A stretch of 16,744 bases of DNA from Acanthaster planci (GCF_001949145.1 NW_019091378.1:1621994-1638737), one strand, 5' to 3'. Shown: positions 1-8,866, numbered from the stretch's first letter. Translations and numbers: made by a program. Notes: generated from the sequence alone by a model not told the origin.

Positions 1-84
1 ATTTTGTGCATGACCATCTAACCTTGATAACCCTGTGGTTAGTGTCAAGTTACCCACTGTTGAGTTGTGCATTCCCCTGTGCAG

Positions 85-145
85 GTACATGGACAGCCAC
101 AGTATGGTTTCGGCTATATCAGGACCAGGCCTGCATGCAGCGTGT
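85..145 (+). other. weak candidate exon, plus strand
   Basis: A good acceptor (pyrimidine-rich tract ending in CAG at 82-84) and a consensus donor GTGAGT at 146-151 bound 61 bases. The first two frames are open to position 145, and the third is open until a TGA that spans the donor, so the reading frame cannot be fixed. No family is recognised. It could be a chance pair of splice signals. The rest of 146-921 shows only short ORFs on both strands, a G-rich run near 397-410 and a TACATG run. Confidence 0.18.
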
Positions 146-419
146 GTGAGTCATGGCAGGTGGAATGTAGAACTTGAGAGAAACCAAGGATGGTGTGAGT
201 GCTTCAGCATGGATAGGATGAACAAGATCCTGGGAGGGCGTAGTTTGCCTCTACTCTAGCAGCAGAAAAAGGAAACAGCTTCAAGGATGCAAGGAGGAAG
301 ACAGGTGGACCCAGTCAAAAAAAGGGTTGACAAGAATTGCTGCCAGTTTCTACTGTATGTTTATGGTGAGAAACTGCTGAATGGACAATTTGTTGGGGAG
401 GGGGGGGTGGGTTGTTCAT

Positions 420-443
420 TGTACATGTATGTACATGTACATG
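420..443. repeat. TACATG/GTACATG simple repeat
   Basis: A short imperfect array of the self-complementary units GTACAT and TACATG. Similar runs occur at 3186-3197 (inside exon 1 of the ballast-domain gene) and at 3463-3489. The units are palindromic, so they read the same on both strands. Such runs are common in some marine invertebrate genomes. No function is implied. Confidence 0.6.
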
Positions 444-921
444 CACATAATTATGAGTAGTATCATCTGTGTGGTAGCTGGTCCCACTCCTTGCCCCAGT
501 GGGTTTCTCAACACTTACACATCTGACTTTTTCTCTTGAATTTGGACACACAAAATGTTGACTTGGTTGAGTGAAAGATACTCGTAATATTGCCAGTGTT
601 TTTTGTCTTCCCGAAATTTCAGGCTTCCAAACTGCTGTTGGTGTTCAGTGTTGACTGCTCAGATTCAAAAGATCTGCCGAGAAAGTAGTCTAGATCCAAC
701 TTGAACAGAGTTGGGAAAAAGAAACCTTTCAAGATATTTGAAGAACTTTGAAAGAAAAAGTGCTACAGACTGCTGAACCACTACTTGTTGCATGCACAGT
801 TTTTTTTCTTTAACCCCAACCATGCTGAACCCAACAAGGTGATGCAGGATTTGAATCTGCTTCAAATTGATTTCAGTGTAGCTTTCCAAGTTGATACTGT
901 TTTCTGTCCTTGCATCTGTAG

Positions 922-1081
922 ACTCTACACATCTCTGCACACAAGTCCCTTAGACTGCAGTGTCCATGTGCCTCAACGGGTACGTACTCTGATGCAGCGT
1001 TGTTCCTAGCTTATCCCTATGGACAAGTTTGGTACAAGTACAGCAGTGCGTCTCGTGTTTTCAAGTCTTACATCAAGGCAG
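922..1081 (+). CDS. candidate internal exon of an unrecognised plus-strand gene
   Basis: A pyrimidine-rich acceptor ending in TGTAG at 917-921 and a donor GCAG|GTAGGT at 1081/1082 enclose 160 bases. One frame is open across all 53 codons, starting with ACT at 922. The peptide looks protein-like, with stretches such as DAALFLAYPYGQVWYKY and RVFKSYIKA rich in aromatic and basic residues. An inner CAG acceptor at 958-960 would give a shorter exon in the same frame. No domain is recognised and no partner exon could be assigned with confidence upstream or downstream. A random open stretch of this length flanked by usable splice sites is possible, so the call rests on splice signals and composition only. 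Confidence 0.3.
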
Positions 1082-1110
1082 GTAGGTCATTTACACTCAG
1101 GTAGGTCATT
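1079..1110. repeat. short direct repeat CAGGTAGGTCATT
   Basis: Two exact copies of this 13-mer lie at 1079-1091 and 1098-1110. The first overlaps the donor of the candidate exon at 922-1081, so the donor sequence is duplicated 19 bases downstream. From 1111 to 2214 nothing coding was recognised on either strand apart from the hairpin listed separately; the DNA is AT-rich with many stops. Confidence 0.5.
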
Positions 1111-1813
1111 CCTTTTGAGCTTTCTCTGTGGACTTAGTAGTGTCCTGTGCTTAGCAACAGGACTCCCAGAGTAAGTGAAAAGGGTGTAACTATAGACAGG
1201 GATAGCAAAGTGAAAAATGAAGTTTCCCAGTTATGTCTGCAAGTACATCAGTTGAAAGAGCTCAGAAATACGAGAAGTTTGGCAGTAATTTGAGGAAAAT
1301 CAGTTGAGCAGAACAAAAGTTATGACTATCTGAAGACGATTTTGGGGAAATCTTGTTACCTAGCAACCGCGTAATTACTAAAATGAACAAAATACACTTA
1401 TTAACAATATCTAAAAATGTAGAGATCCAGATGACCTAGAAACAGTACATATCTCATATTTGTGATTCTATGTGTGACCAGAAGAAGCAATTTCATCCCA
1501 TGGGGGACGGCCGCAGAGTAATCGGAACTTTGAAAATGGTCAAACAATGACCTGTTGACCCTAGGCCTTTGTTCACGTACTTAATGTGGTATTAATGACT
1601 TTTTCAGTTTTCGCTGATATTTAGAATGTTGCCAAATAAAAGTTGAACTCGGTTGGCTTTCATTTTTGGACCAGTGGTGTACAACTATAAGTGGACGAAT
1701 TTTTACTTCCTGAATTTTTGGGCATCTATTTATTGAATATCAAGTCAATTCTAGCTTAGTCAATTTCGTCGTCCATTCATTGTAATAATTTATCAGTGTT
1801 CTGCATGAGGGAT

Positions 1814-1840
1814 TTTAGCAGGACTGGCCGTCCTGCTAAA
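1814..1840. repeat. perfect 11-bp inverted repeat (hairpin)
   Basis: TTTAGCAGGAC at 1814-1824 is exactly complementary to GTCCTGCTAAA at 1830-1840, with a 5-base loop (TGGCC). It sits in AT-rich non-coding DNA with no gene beside it. It could be a terminus or internal fold of a short interspersed repeat. It is not attached to any transcript visible here. Confidence 0.6.
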
Positions 1841-2214
1841 TTTTAGACTGCCCCGACTACTTTCTGCTGCCCCAACAAAATTCTCACCTCCTTGCTATTT
1901 TTTGTTGGATTTTCCCTATTCTCCACTGTCTTAACAATTAAACTGTCCTAAAAATTTAAATGCAAAGAAGTTAAAAGCACTTGGACATGTAAACATAGTT
2001 CCGGATTTTTTTCTAGATCCAGATTATGTGAAATTAAACTTCTTTTCTGCTGCTTCCAAGACTACTTCTGTGTTCATTTTCAAACAAGTTCAGTTAAAGG
2101 TGAAATGTAAGCTAGATTTCTGTTTTGAACTTTTGACATTTTTTGAAAGGTTTGTCAAAAATTGACCAAAAAATACAGGGTGGTGGGTCATTCTGTATGT
2201 GTGATTCCAAACAC

Positions 2215-2220
2215 TTTATT
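2215..2220 (-). terminator. candidate poly(A) signal AATAAA for the ballast-domain gene
   Basis: TTTATT on the plus strand reads AATAAA on the minus strand, about 100 bases beyond the TAG stop of the ballast-domain gene (2318-2320). The spacing suits a short 3' UTR. The hexamer is common in AT-rich DNA, so the assignment is by position only. Confidence 0.45.
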
Positions 2221-2317
2221 CTTACATAACAGTCCTATAAACATTTGCATCTAATGTACCGGTGTATATAATCAAAACTCTATGATTTGGGGATTATTAA
2301 ACTAACAAAGGAACAAC

Positions 2318-3436
2318 CTACACATCTAGATCAGGAAATCTGAAGCCTTTATAATTCCCTTCAGGGTCTGGGTAGGTTATTCTGGTTTTGTTGATGATAC
2401 AGGATGGTAATCTTACTCGGTTATGACAGCCTAGGAATCCCCAACACCATCTGACAACCTGGCAGTAGGACACATGGCGATATTTGCTGGATGAAAGATG
2501 TAAAAAAGGAGCAAATCTATGTTTTCAAAATTAAGGACAAATTAGAAACAGAAAATTGAAGCAATGTGACATATCACAGGCCATTTTACATGGTATACAG
2601 AAAATTCCGATCTTCTTTTTTTAACATGTGACTTTTTAGATGCACCCATATCTCGGTTTAATTAAATGAAGAGCTTCTCTAGAGTCATTACCTTGCTCTG
2701 TCTCCCTCCACTGCCTGTGCGCCATACTGTTGTCGGAACTGAAAATAGGCAGTTTCTAATGTGTCTGGATTGAGGCAAGTAGCCTCATACCAGGGATGGT
2801 CTGTGAAGCACTGAACTGTCATGGGATCAATGCCTGTGTGGACAAATTTGGCTTGGAACACATCTATCTCCTTGCAGCACTTGCAATCCTCAACATTCTC
2901 CATTATTATGCATTGACCACAGGAACACCTGTGTAATAAAATATAATTACATGTATCAGAGACAACAGTGGCTGTGTAGTGATGAGTCGATAAAACTATA
3001 AGTTCAACTTTGTAAACAAGTTAGATAAGCTAAGCTAGACTCGCTGTAATAATTTTTTCCAACTTTCATGAAAAATACCTCTGCAAATTGTCAATAATTT
3101 TCCCAGTACAATCGGTTATTCTTATAACAATATTGGTCATTACCAGTTAGTTGTTCGGAGACAATTTTCATCCACTGGTAGGCCTACATGTACATGTGCC
3201 GTCGATTCATCTGCCTGGCTGACCATACTGGCCTCAGCTCCACTTGTTTCATCGGGTATCGCTGCCAAGGGCTCAAAACGGTAAGGCTCAGCTCCGCGGA
3301 TGATAACTTCATCGCCAGATTCGTCTCTACTATCTCTGCTATCGTTTGACGATGGTGAGCTACTTTGATCAGAATATCCTTCCGAATCAATGCTGTAAGT
3401 CTCCCAAGAGTTGTCGCTATCCGATTCCGCCATCAT
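2318..3436 (-). CDS. P2X7-type intracellular (ballast) domain protein, stand-alone, three exons
   Basis: Exons on the minus strand: 3436-3144, 2928-2692 and 2486-2318, joined by introns of 215 and 205 bases. Both donors read GTAATG, both acceptors end in AG after pyrimidines, and both introns are in phase 2. The joined frame is open for 232 residues to TAG. Residues 1-45 are Ser/Asp/Glu-rich; EPYRFEP is at 50-56. From about residue 98 the protein matches the zinc-binding, guanine-nucleotide-binding ballast domain at the C-terminus of vertebrate P2X7: W98 before C-x-C-G-x-C (99-104), CKCC (113-116), C138, C149, the YRHVSYC block (179-185), RVRLPSC (200-206) and NYKGF near the end. There are no membrane helices, so it is not a channel; a soluble protein is likely. 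Either ATG at 3436 or 3433 could be used; an ATG at 3460 adds eight residues. Cellular role unknown. Identity rests on the ordered cysteine pattern and on splicing that restores one frame. Confidence 0.9.
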
Positions 3437-3462
3437 ACGAACGCATGCTAAGCAGTGCATGT

Positions 3463-3489
3463 ATGTACAAGTACATGTACATGTACTGT
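3463..3489. repeat. TACATG simple repeat upstream of the ballast-domain gene
   Basis: An imperfect run of ATGTAC/TACATG units just upstream of the first ATG of the ballast-domain gene, probably in its 5' UTR or core promoter. The units are self-complementary and could fold or slip. No regulatory role can be shown. Confidence 0.55.
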
Positions 3490-3563
3490 ATGTTGTGCTG
3501 TGTTTATCACTGAGCTGACATGCGCACTGGACACTAGACTAGTCAGCACACGACTCCAAACAA

Positions 3564-3571
3564 TGACGTCA
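3564..3571. promoter_or_regulatory. CRE palindrome TGACGTCA upstream of the ballast-domain gene
   Basis: A perfect TGACGTCA lies about 130 bases upstream of the likely start codon at 3436, where a proximal promoter would be. CREB/ATF factors bind this octamer in animals. A second copy at 7202-7209 lies inside the hAT left end, so the motif alone is not specific. No TATA box was assigned. Confidence 0.25.
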
Positions 3572-3669
3572 CACGTACACAGCGCTCAAACCGCAGTGAC
3601 CTTTGGTTTCTAGTTTCGAGACAAAATCGCTTCAAATAAAATGGCCAGTTTTGGGTTTTTCGGGTTTGT

Positions 3670-4862
3670 TCATTGAAACAAAAGTGACCATACTTTGAAA
3701 CGTACATGTAAATAGAAATAAACTAAATCACCGTCCACTGCTCTTTCATCTTGGCCATTATCTTTCTCGGCACACTCATCACTCATCAACACCTGTTTCA
3801 TGTTTTCTCTCATTTCTTTCACACTCAGCAACTTTCCACCACTCGACAAATTCAATAGCCCTTTCTTTGCATGCTCATCCCTCATCACCTTCTTTCTATA
3901 CCTCAATTGCACTTTCAACAAACACTCCTGTTCCTTTTCACTCTTACCATGCAACATATCATTCATATCTTTGACACTCGTATACACAGGACCACTGGCA
4001 TTCATATCTTGCACAATCTTCCTCACTGTTTCTCTCTCACGCTGCTCTGTCCTCTTTTTTGCCTCCTTCTTCTCAAGCATCTTCTCCTCTCTTTCCTGAA
4101 ATCTCCTCTTCCTCCTTTCCACCATCACTTCTCTCTGCTCACTCACCGACTCCTGGGCCATCTTCATTAGCTTTCTCTTCTTATCCTCATCTAATGACTC
4201 TCTCCATTCACTCATCTGATTTCGCCTACACATTATCACACTTTCCATCGCATACTCCATCGCTCGTGGCTTTTCTCTCAACAACCTATCAAACATACCA
4301 AAATCATGCTCTTTGTCTCGCTCATCATCTCTTCATCCATTTGTTCATACACACCACCCTGAATCTGACTCTCTAACATCCTTTTCCCCAATTTCTTAAA
4401 CACACGAAACAAGCACTGCAGCAAGTCCTGGAAGGCCCCATCACTCGCACACGGCTCAGCAAGACTATCAAACACCTCATCAATCTCAACATGCACATCA
4501 TCATACATCCTAGCCTCACCAAGAACCACACTACTCGCATCTTCACTCCACTGTTCCAAACATTCCATCATCCTTTTATACCTTTCATTCATTCCAACCA
4601 CATGCTCTTTAGTTTTACATTCAACACTCCCCATAATGGTCCCGTCACAATCTTATCAATCAAACCAAACGCTCTCAGAAAACCAAGCGGTTCAGAAAAT
4701 CAAACCTGTTTCTGCTCATGTTTGAAGTGATGAGGTGGTTCCTCAAACCGGGGTTGGTTGATCAGTAGCCATTGTAGTTTGATATCTTTACCAGTCCCAT
4801 CAAGAAATCAACTCCAAACCATAGGCAGAAAGCGGGAGGTGGATCGTTGATTGTTATATGAA
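3670..4862 (-). pseudogene. decayed gene for a basic, coiled-coil-rich protein of unknown family
   Basis: Reading the minus strand from about 4862 down, protein-like segments continue across changes of frame. They run as a PPPAFCLWFGVDFL stretch, then INQPRFEEPPHHFKHEQ, an in-frame TGA, then FGLIDKIVTGPLW, then a 118-residue acidic segment from 4634, then a 208-residue segment from 4296 dominated by Lys/Arg/Glu heptads (about residues 20-95). The two long segments overlap in different frames near 4280-4300, where loss of one A in an A-run would explain the shift. There are at least three frameshifts and one stop, so it is not functional as read. The phrase GLIDKIVTGPLW looks like a conserved block, and I think I have seen it in multicopy invertebrate proteins, but I cannot name the family. 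The C-terminal stop at 3670-3672 may be secondary. Confidence 0.55.
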
Positions 4863-4954
4863 AATTATATGAAATATGGGACCCCTTGACATTTGGTCAT
4901 GAAAGGCCCAGTGATGTCCTTAATATCTTTGTAATTAATTCTGTCCCGAAGTGT

Positions 4955-5429
4955 TTAATTTTGAGTCACTTCTTCATTCAAGTTTTGAATTCTACAGTTG
5001 ATTTCCTTGATTTCACTGTTGAGTTGCTGAACCAGTTTCTTAGATTCTTTGGCATTTACACTGTTATCATCATACTTTTGCCCAATTCTGATGAAGTGGT
5101 TTGGATTACTTGCCTTAGCCTGAGCAATCCTATCAGTCTTAGCGCCAAGTTCACCGTCCAGTTTCCCCTTTGTATCGCACAATTCATTGTTTTCTTTGCA
5201 AAGTTCTTCAGTGTGTGCATACAGGTTTTCTACCCCACTGTATATCCTGTGATCTTTTGGGACCTCTTTGTCTAAATCCTTCGCATATTTCTCAACAATT
5301 TCAAAGATTTGCAAACCAAGCCCCAGGCCAATGTGCAAGGGACTGACTGATATATGTTCAGTGACAGAGCCCTCAGAACCTACGAGAGATTCCTAGATGC
5401 AGTTTTCGTAGTTTTTGCCATGATCTTTT
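4955..5429 (-). pseudogene. C-terminal remnant of a multicopy LHIGLGLGL/coiled-coil protein
   Basis: The minus strand is open from the LTR boundary at 5429 down to TAA at 4955, apart from an in-frame TAG near 5395. The upstream part reads KDHGKNYENCI, then the stop, then ESLVGSEGSVTEH. It is followed by SPLHIGLGLGLQIFEIVEKY and about 110 charged residues typical of a coiled coil, ending in LNEEVTQN. The 5' part is missing because the LTR sequence begins exactly where the coding sequence stops. The LHIxLGL block is one I associate with transposon-linked invertebrate proteins that also carry a GDKGG block; that block appears in this window at 16.1 kb. The link between the two is inference. The 4863-4954 gap to the next remnant shows no further coding sequence. 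Confidence 0.5.
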
Positions 5430-5493
5430 TGTAGCGGGCATAATATGAAAATTATGGCACCTGCATACATTATTTATTTGTGTACTAGTTTAC
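5430..5493 (-). repeat. LTR 3'-end copy (left), truncated
   Basis: 64 bases match 6433-6496 with four mismatches, in direct orientation. On the minus strand both end in CTACA and both carry AATAAA about 45 bases from the end (5473-5478 here), as expected for the end of an LTR. The copy is joined to pol sequence at 5494, so the rest of this 3' LTR and most of pol were lost in one deletion. The pol reading frame runs into it and stops at 5485-5487. Confidence 0.78.
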
Positions 5494-6304
5494 TGCATCA
5501 AGCATATCCTTAATCAGTTGACATGCTTCATCATACTGGGATGGTGGAATCCGGCGATGGCGTTCCTTGAAAGGGACATCGTTTTTCAATTTGATCTCGT
5601 GTTTGACAGTCGTCTTGTGTCCGAGGTCATTGTCATGAAAGGAGAAAACCTGTTTCCACTCTTTCAGAAAGTGTTTCACTCGGTCTAGGTTCTCAGCTCC
5701 TACTGGTGATTTAGTGAAGTCAAACTGCTCTAGAAAACCATCAGTAGTCTTCTTCTCAGCCGATTCAGGCGAAGCCACATCCAGAACATCAAGTGGATTG
5801 ATGACAGTAACGTGGTTTGCCTTGCAGAGGATGGACTTTGGACTAACTGTCAGTGGCTTTAGTGTTAAGTTCCTGACAACAACAGGAACACCTAAGATTG
5901 TAGTCTGTGGTGGGAGTGTGGCCACCGAAGGAAGTACTTCCAAGCCACCCGGTAAACTGGTGCATGAAGATGCTTCCGTTACAACGTGGCACTGCATACT
6001 GAGCGGACTGGATTTTATGTAACCCTTAATGATACCTGTGTCATTTGGTTGCATGACAACCTGGCTGTCACCTGCTGTCCTTACCTCAAAATCATTCTTA
6101 TTGGGTTTACAGGTCTTCAGTGACTGTAGAGCCAGCCGCCAGGCTTGCGGCAGGGCCACCTTCTGAGCGAAGCGTGTCCCATACGCTTGTTAACTCCTCC
6201 TAGGAACGCGTCCGCCTCATTGGCACTACCGACCAGTCTATGGATTACACTGTTTGAGTGGATGATGTCATTTGGGGACTTGGTGTTGTGATATATTTGA
6301 TCGT
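5494..6304 (-). pseudogene. Ty3/gypsy-type pol fragment (protease edge, linker and start of RT)
   Basis: The minus strand from about 6304 reads IYHNTKSPNDIIHS and LVGSANEADAFLGGV, which resembles the segment just before the active-site DTG of gypsy-type aspartic proteases. The active site itself is gone: near 6165-6190 the sequence jumps to another frame beginning QKVALPQAW. The next 220 residues match the protease-RT linker and the very start of reverse transcriptase, with VFSFHDNDLG, HEIKLKNDVPFKERHRRI and PPSQYDEACQLIKDMLDA. RT proper, RNase H and integrase are absent because of the deletion that joins this point to the LTR copy at 5493. No gag is seen between here and the primer-binding region. 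The NDTG inside the linker is not a protease site. Non-functional. Confidence 0.85.
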
Positions 6305-6352
6305 CTGATCTTTTCTAGCTAGCCTCACACCTAGGCCTTACCTGGTAACTGT

Positions 6353-6428
6353 GATTGGTTAGCTCAGTCGGTAGAGCATGGGACTCTTAATCCCAAGGTC
6401 GTGGGTTCGAGCCCCACATCGGGCGCCA
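6353..6428 (+). tRNA. tRNA-Lys(CUU)-like sequence with 3' CCA at the primer-binding position of an LTR element
   Basis: The 73-base body (6353-6425) folds as a tRNA: D stem GCTC/GAGC (6362-6365, 6374-6377), anticodon stem TGGGA/TCCCA (6379-6383, 6391-6395) around loop CTCTTAA with anticodon CTT at 6386-6388, and T stem GTGGG/CCCAC (6401-6405, 6413-6417) around TTCGAGC. The acceptor stem has one mismatch and several G-T pairs. G6425 is the discriminator and CCA follows at 6426-6428. Animal tRNA genes do not encode CCA, and no T-run terminator follows. On the minus strand, the sequence right after the LTR end (6433) plus four bases reads TGGCGCCCGATGTGGGGC, a Lys-tRNA primer-binding site. The whole element is therefore best read as an LTR primer-binding site extended to a full tRNA copy, not a working tRNA gene. 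Confidence 0.75.
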
Positions 6429-6432
6429 ATTA

Positions 6433-6496
6433 TGTAGTGGGCTTAATATGAAAATTATGGCACCTGCGTACATTATTTATTTGTTTACTAGTTTAC
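6433..6496 (-). repeat. LTR 3'-end copy (right, 5' LTR side)
   Basis: This is the partner of 5430-5493 (60 of 64 bases identical). It ends in CTACA on the minus strand, four bases before the primer-binding site. AATAAA on the minus strand is at 6476-6481. Matching stops at 6496 because the left copy is truncated there. The true 5' LTR must extend to higher coordinates, but its outer edge cannot be set without a second copy. Confidence 0.7.
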
Positions 6497-7110
6497 GCCA
6501 TTTTATTGTCAGCCAACCAGTGAGGATTAGTGCATTTCCCGCTAAGCTAGCGAAAAGTTTTCACACGCTGTACAAACATACAAATATCCTAAATCTAAAG
6601 AATACATATATTAAAAAATAACCAGAAAAACCCAGGGATTCTGTTCACAGAAGATAATTATTAATTAACAACAAAAATAAACAAAGGGGCCTAGCTTGAA
6701 GTTGTGTTGAAGTTAGGGATGAATTGTCCTGGCTTCACTTCACAATGGCAATAAGCTGGGGAGCCTGCAGTTAAAGGACTTGTAGTTCAAGGGGGCTTGA
6801 AGGATAATCAAGTCAAATGATTGAAACTTAGCAAGTAATCAAACACAAAAGAATGTTGCAAATTCAAAGACTTCATTTGCACAAGAGGGAAATAGCCTTC
6901 TCTTCACTTTAGTCAAGAGTATGTGATTATTCAACGTCTGCTAGAAGTAATATATCATAAAAAAGTAAGGAAAATAATATTATACAAGTAATCCTAGGAG
7001 TCAGTTCTTTCTGAATTTTTACTTAATTTAGACTAGTTGTGAATTGAGATGGAGTCAAGGGGGTACCATCAAAGTGAGATAGGAAATGGGTGTGATGCTG
7101 GGGGCTGCAT
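6497..7110. other. non-coding stretch, probably including the rest of the 5' LTR
   Basis: AT-rich DNA with no ORF of note and no recognisable domain on either strand. Part of it should be the remaining U3/R of the LTR that ends at 6433. It ends at the hAT terminus at 7111. Confidence 0.4.
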
Positions 7111-7120
7111 TAAGCCTGGG
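7111..7120 (+). repeat. hAT left terminal inverted repeat
   Basis: TAAGCCTGGG, matched exactly by the complement of 10514-10523. CGACTA-type motifs begin immediately inside. Confidence 0.75.
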
Positions 7121-7743
7121 CGACTATCTATTTTGCAAAGTCCTGGAGACTATTACATATTAGTCACGACTGTTCAACTAGTCGCGACTATTATGACCCC
7201 ATGACGTCATATTATGTTAATGATATTCATAGTTAAAAATTTTGAGGAGCACCTCTAATTTGAACGACTGTATTGCCAAATTTCTGGCGGACAATCTCTT
7301 GCAAAGCTTATGTGGCCTCTCTGGTTTAACTGAAAATCGGCGATTATATATAAATCTTCTGAATGGATCAGCTTGACTTTCTCATTTCAGTTCATTTGCG
7401 ATGACTGGAGAAAATTGTCAGCTTACTGAACTGAAATAAAAATTTTAATGTTTGGTGCGTCAGACCCCTTAGTACGTACAGTAGGCACACGAATAAGACA
7501 GCAGGGACACGCCCATACAATGGCCGTGTCAAACTGACAATGTAGCACACGTGGTCTGCTCTCTGGATTTTTGCATGGTTTCGGCATTTTTGGATCATTC
7601 CATTTTAATTTTTCGAGGGCGAAACAGTACGTACGTTTGGTGGTATTTGGTAAGTCACTGCATAGAACATGAATCACATGTTTTTTAATGAGTTGTTCAG
7701 TATTCACCTGCACAAAATGGTCACCTGGTCAAAATTTGATTTT

Positions 7744-7757
7744 GAGAGAGAGAGAGA
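7744..7757. repeat. (GA)n microsatellite
   Basis: Seven GA dinucleotides or close variants in the non-coding left half of the hAT element. Too short to interpret. Confidence 0.6.
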
Positions 7758-8024
7758 CGTGTATTTCTGATAATGGGAGAATTATTTCTCGTATTATTTT
7801 AAAATATTGGAGTACAAACACAAACTATGAACGGTGAATAAAATATTCTTGGAAACTTAGCATCGACATTTTTATTGTCGTTTAGAAATCAAAGTACCAT
7901 CTTTTACTTTACAAATTAACCTTGGGGGAAAAGAGATCCCCTACATGAACCACCAGACAAGGCCCCGCCCAGAACATGTTTATGTACATCATCTCAGCTG
8001 TGCAGGAAGCCAAGTACAACCCAT

Positions 8025-8340
8025 CACATAGTTTTGGACCCGAACGTGTTCATGTAAATAGGCGTGGCACCAGGGCTCCGCATAATGAATAACAAAGCAT
8101 CAGCCCAGCTTTCAAGGAAGGACGACAACCAGTCAACCCCCCACATGGTTTTGGATCTGAACATGATACATGTAATTGGAGTATTGGACAAGACACCAGG
8201 GTCCTGCACATGAATAACAAAGCATCAGTAAATTTTGAGGCAGGAGGACAAGCAACCATGTAGTTTTGGAATCGGACCAAGTAGCAGGGCCGCGCATTTT
8301 CTGGGACAAGCAATGATATGAATAAGGAAAGTTGACTGGA
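8025..8340. repeat. diverged tandem repeat, about 115-125 bp unit, inside the hAT element
   Basis: GTTTTGG recurs at 8031, 8148 and 8263, each preceded by CACATA, CACATG or CATGTA. ATGAATAACAAAGCATCAG recurs exactly at 8085-8103 and 8210-8228. CCAGGG followed by a C-rich stretch, and GGACAAGCAA, recur at matching places. The third unit is incomplete, and a weak earlier partial copy may begin near 7935. Several short minus-strand ORFs here are by-products of the repeat and are not genes. Confidence 0.65.
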
Positions 8341-8866
8341 CTGAGAAAATAGGCTCCAGTGCTTAACAATTATAATACAGGCAACTCTTGCTGCTTTTTC
8401 AGGAATTCAAGACTGAACCAAAAATCTTAGCAATCACTTTAAAAACTTAGTAGTTGCTTAACTTGACTGGCCATTTCAACAAACACTACTCAAATATATT
8501 TAACAGGCTTACGTATCCTGAAGTTTGCTCACATAATTTACAAAACAAAACTGGCATTGAAAGTTTCAACTCACGCAAAAACCTGAATTTACACTGTTGA
8601 AATCAATATTTACAGAACTCTCAAATCGCATGAAAAAAATTGAGCCGGCTACATGTATGATTTCATCAGGTTTGGGCACTGAAGCTAGTTATTGATAAAT
8701 CAGGAAAAATCAGAGCCAGTCTCGAGTTTAATTTTAGTATTATGATTATTTCAGAATGACTGATGTGAAATGTTGGAAACAGATAAGATGTGATTATAGT
8801 GTCCAGTCCTTTCCTCAGTTAAGTTTCTATCCTCTGCTCGATCGATTTGTCGCGGGGTTTACAGGA

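Noticed and set aside
315-551. Minus-strand 78-codon ORF with His/Val and poly-Pro runs
   Set aside because: The repeats in it come from the TACATG array and the G-rich run; it looks like translated simple sequence.
623-690. Possible exon after a good acceptor (TTTCAG at 617-622)
   Set aside because: Each frame meets a stop before a good donor, and it cannot be joined in frame to the candidate exon at 922.
3800-4376. Three overlapping plus-strand ORFs rich in Ser, Phe, Leu and His
   Set aside because: They are the antisense of the Lys/Glu/Arg-rich minus-strand remnant; that codon composition produces such ORFs automatically.
4886-6022. Plus-strand ORFs opposite the coiled-coil and pol remnants
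   Set aside because: The minus strand carries recognisable family blocks in both places; the plus ORFs have none.
5998-6057. NDTG in the pol fragment as a retroviral-type protease active site
   Set aside because: It lies in the linker after the protease and lacks the flanking hydrophobic pattern of the active-site loop.
6353-6425. Ordinary tRNA-Lys gene
   Set aside because: The encoded CCA, damaged acceptor stem, absent T-run terminator and exact position beside an LTR end fit a copied primer tRNA better.
7897-7905. CCA followed by TCTTTT as the outer edge and 6-bp target duplication of the gypsy LTR (matching TCTTTT at 5424-5429)
   Set aside because: A 6-base low-complexity match in AT-rich DNA, and 7897 lies inside the hAT element, so the geometry does not work.
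8024-8369. Three overlapping minus-strand ORFs of 61-87 codons
   Set aside because: They fall in the tandem repeat and recur with its period; no start context or domain.
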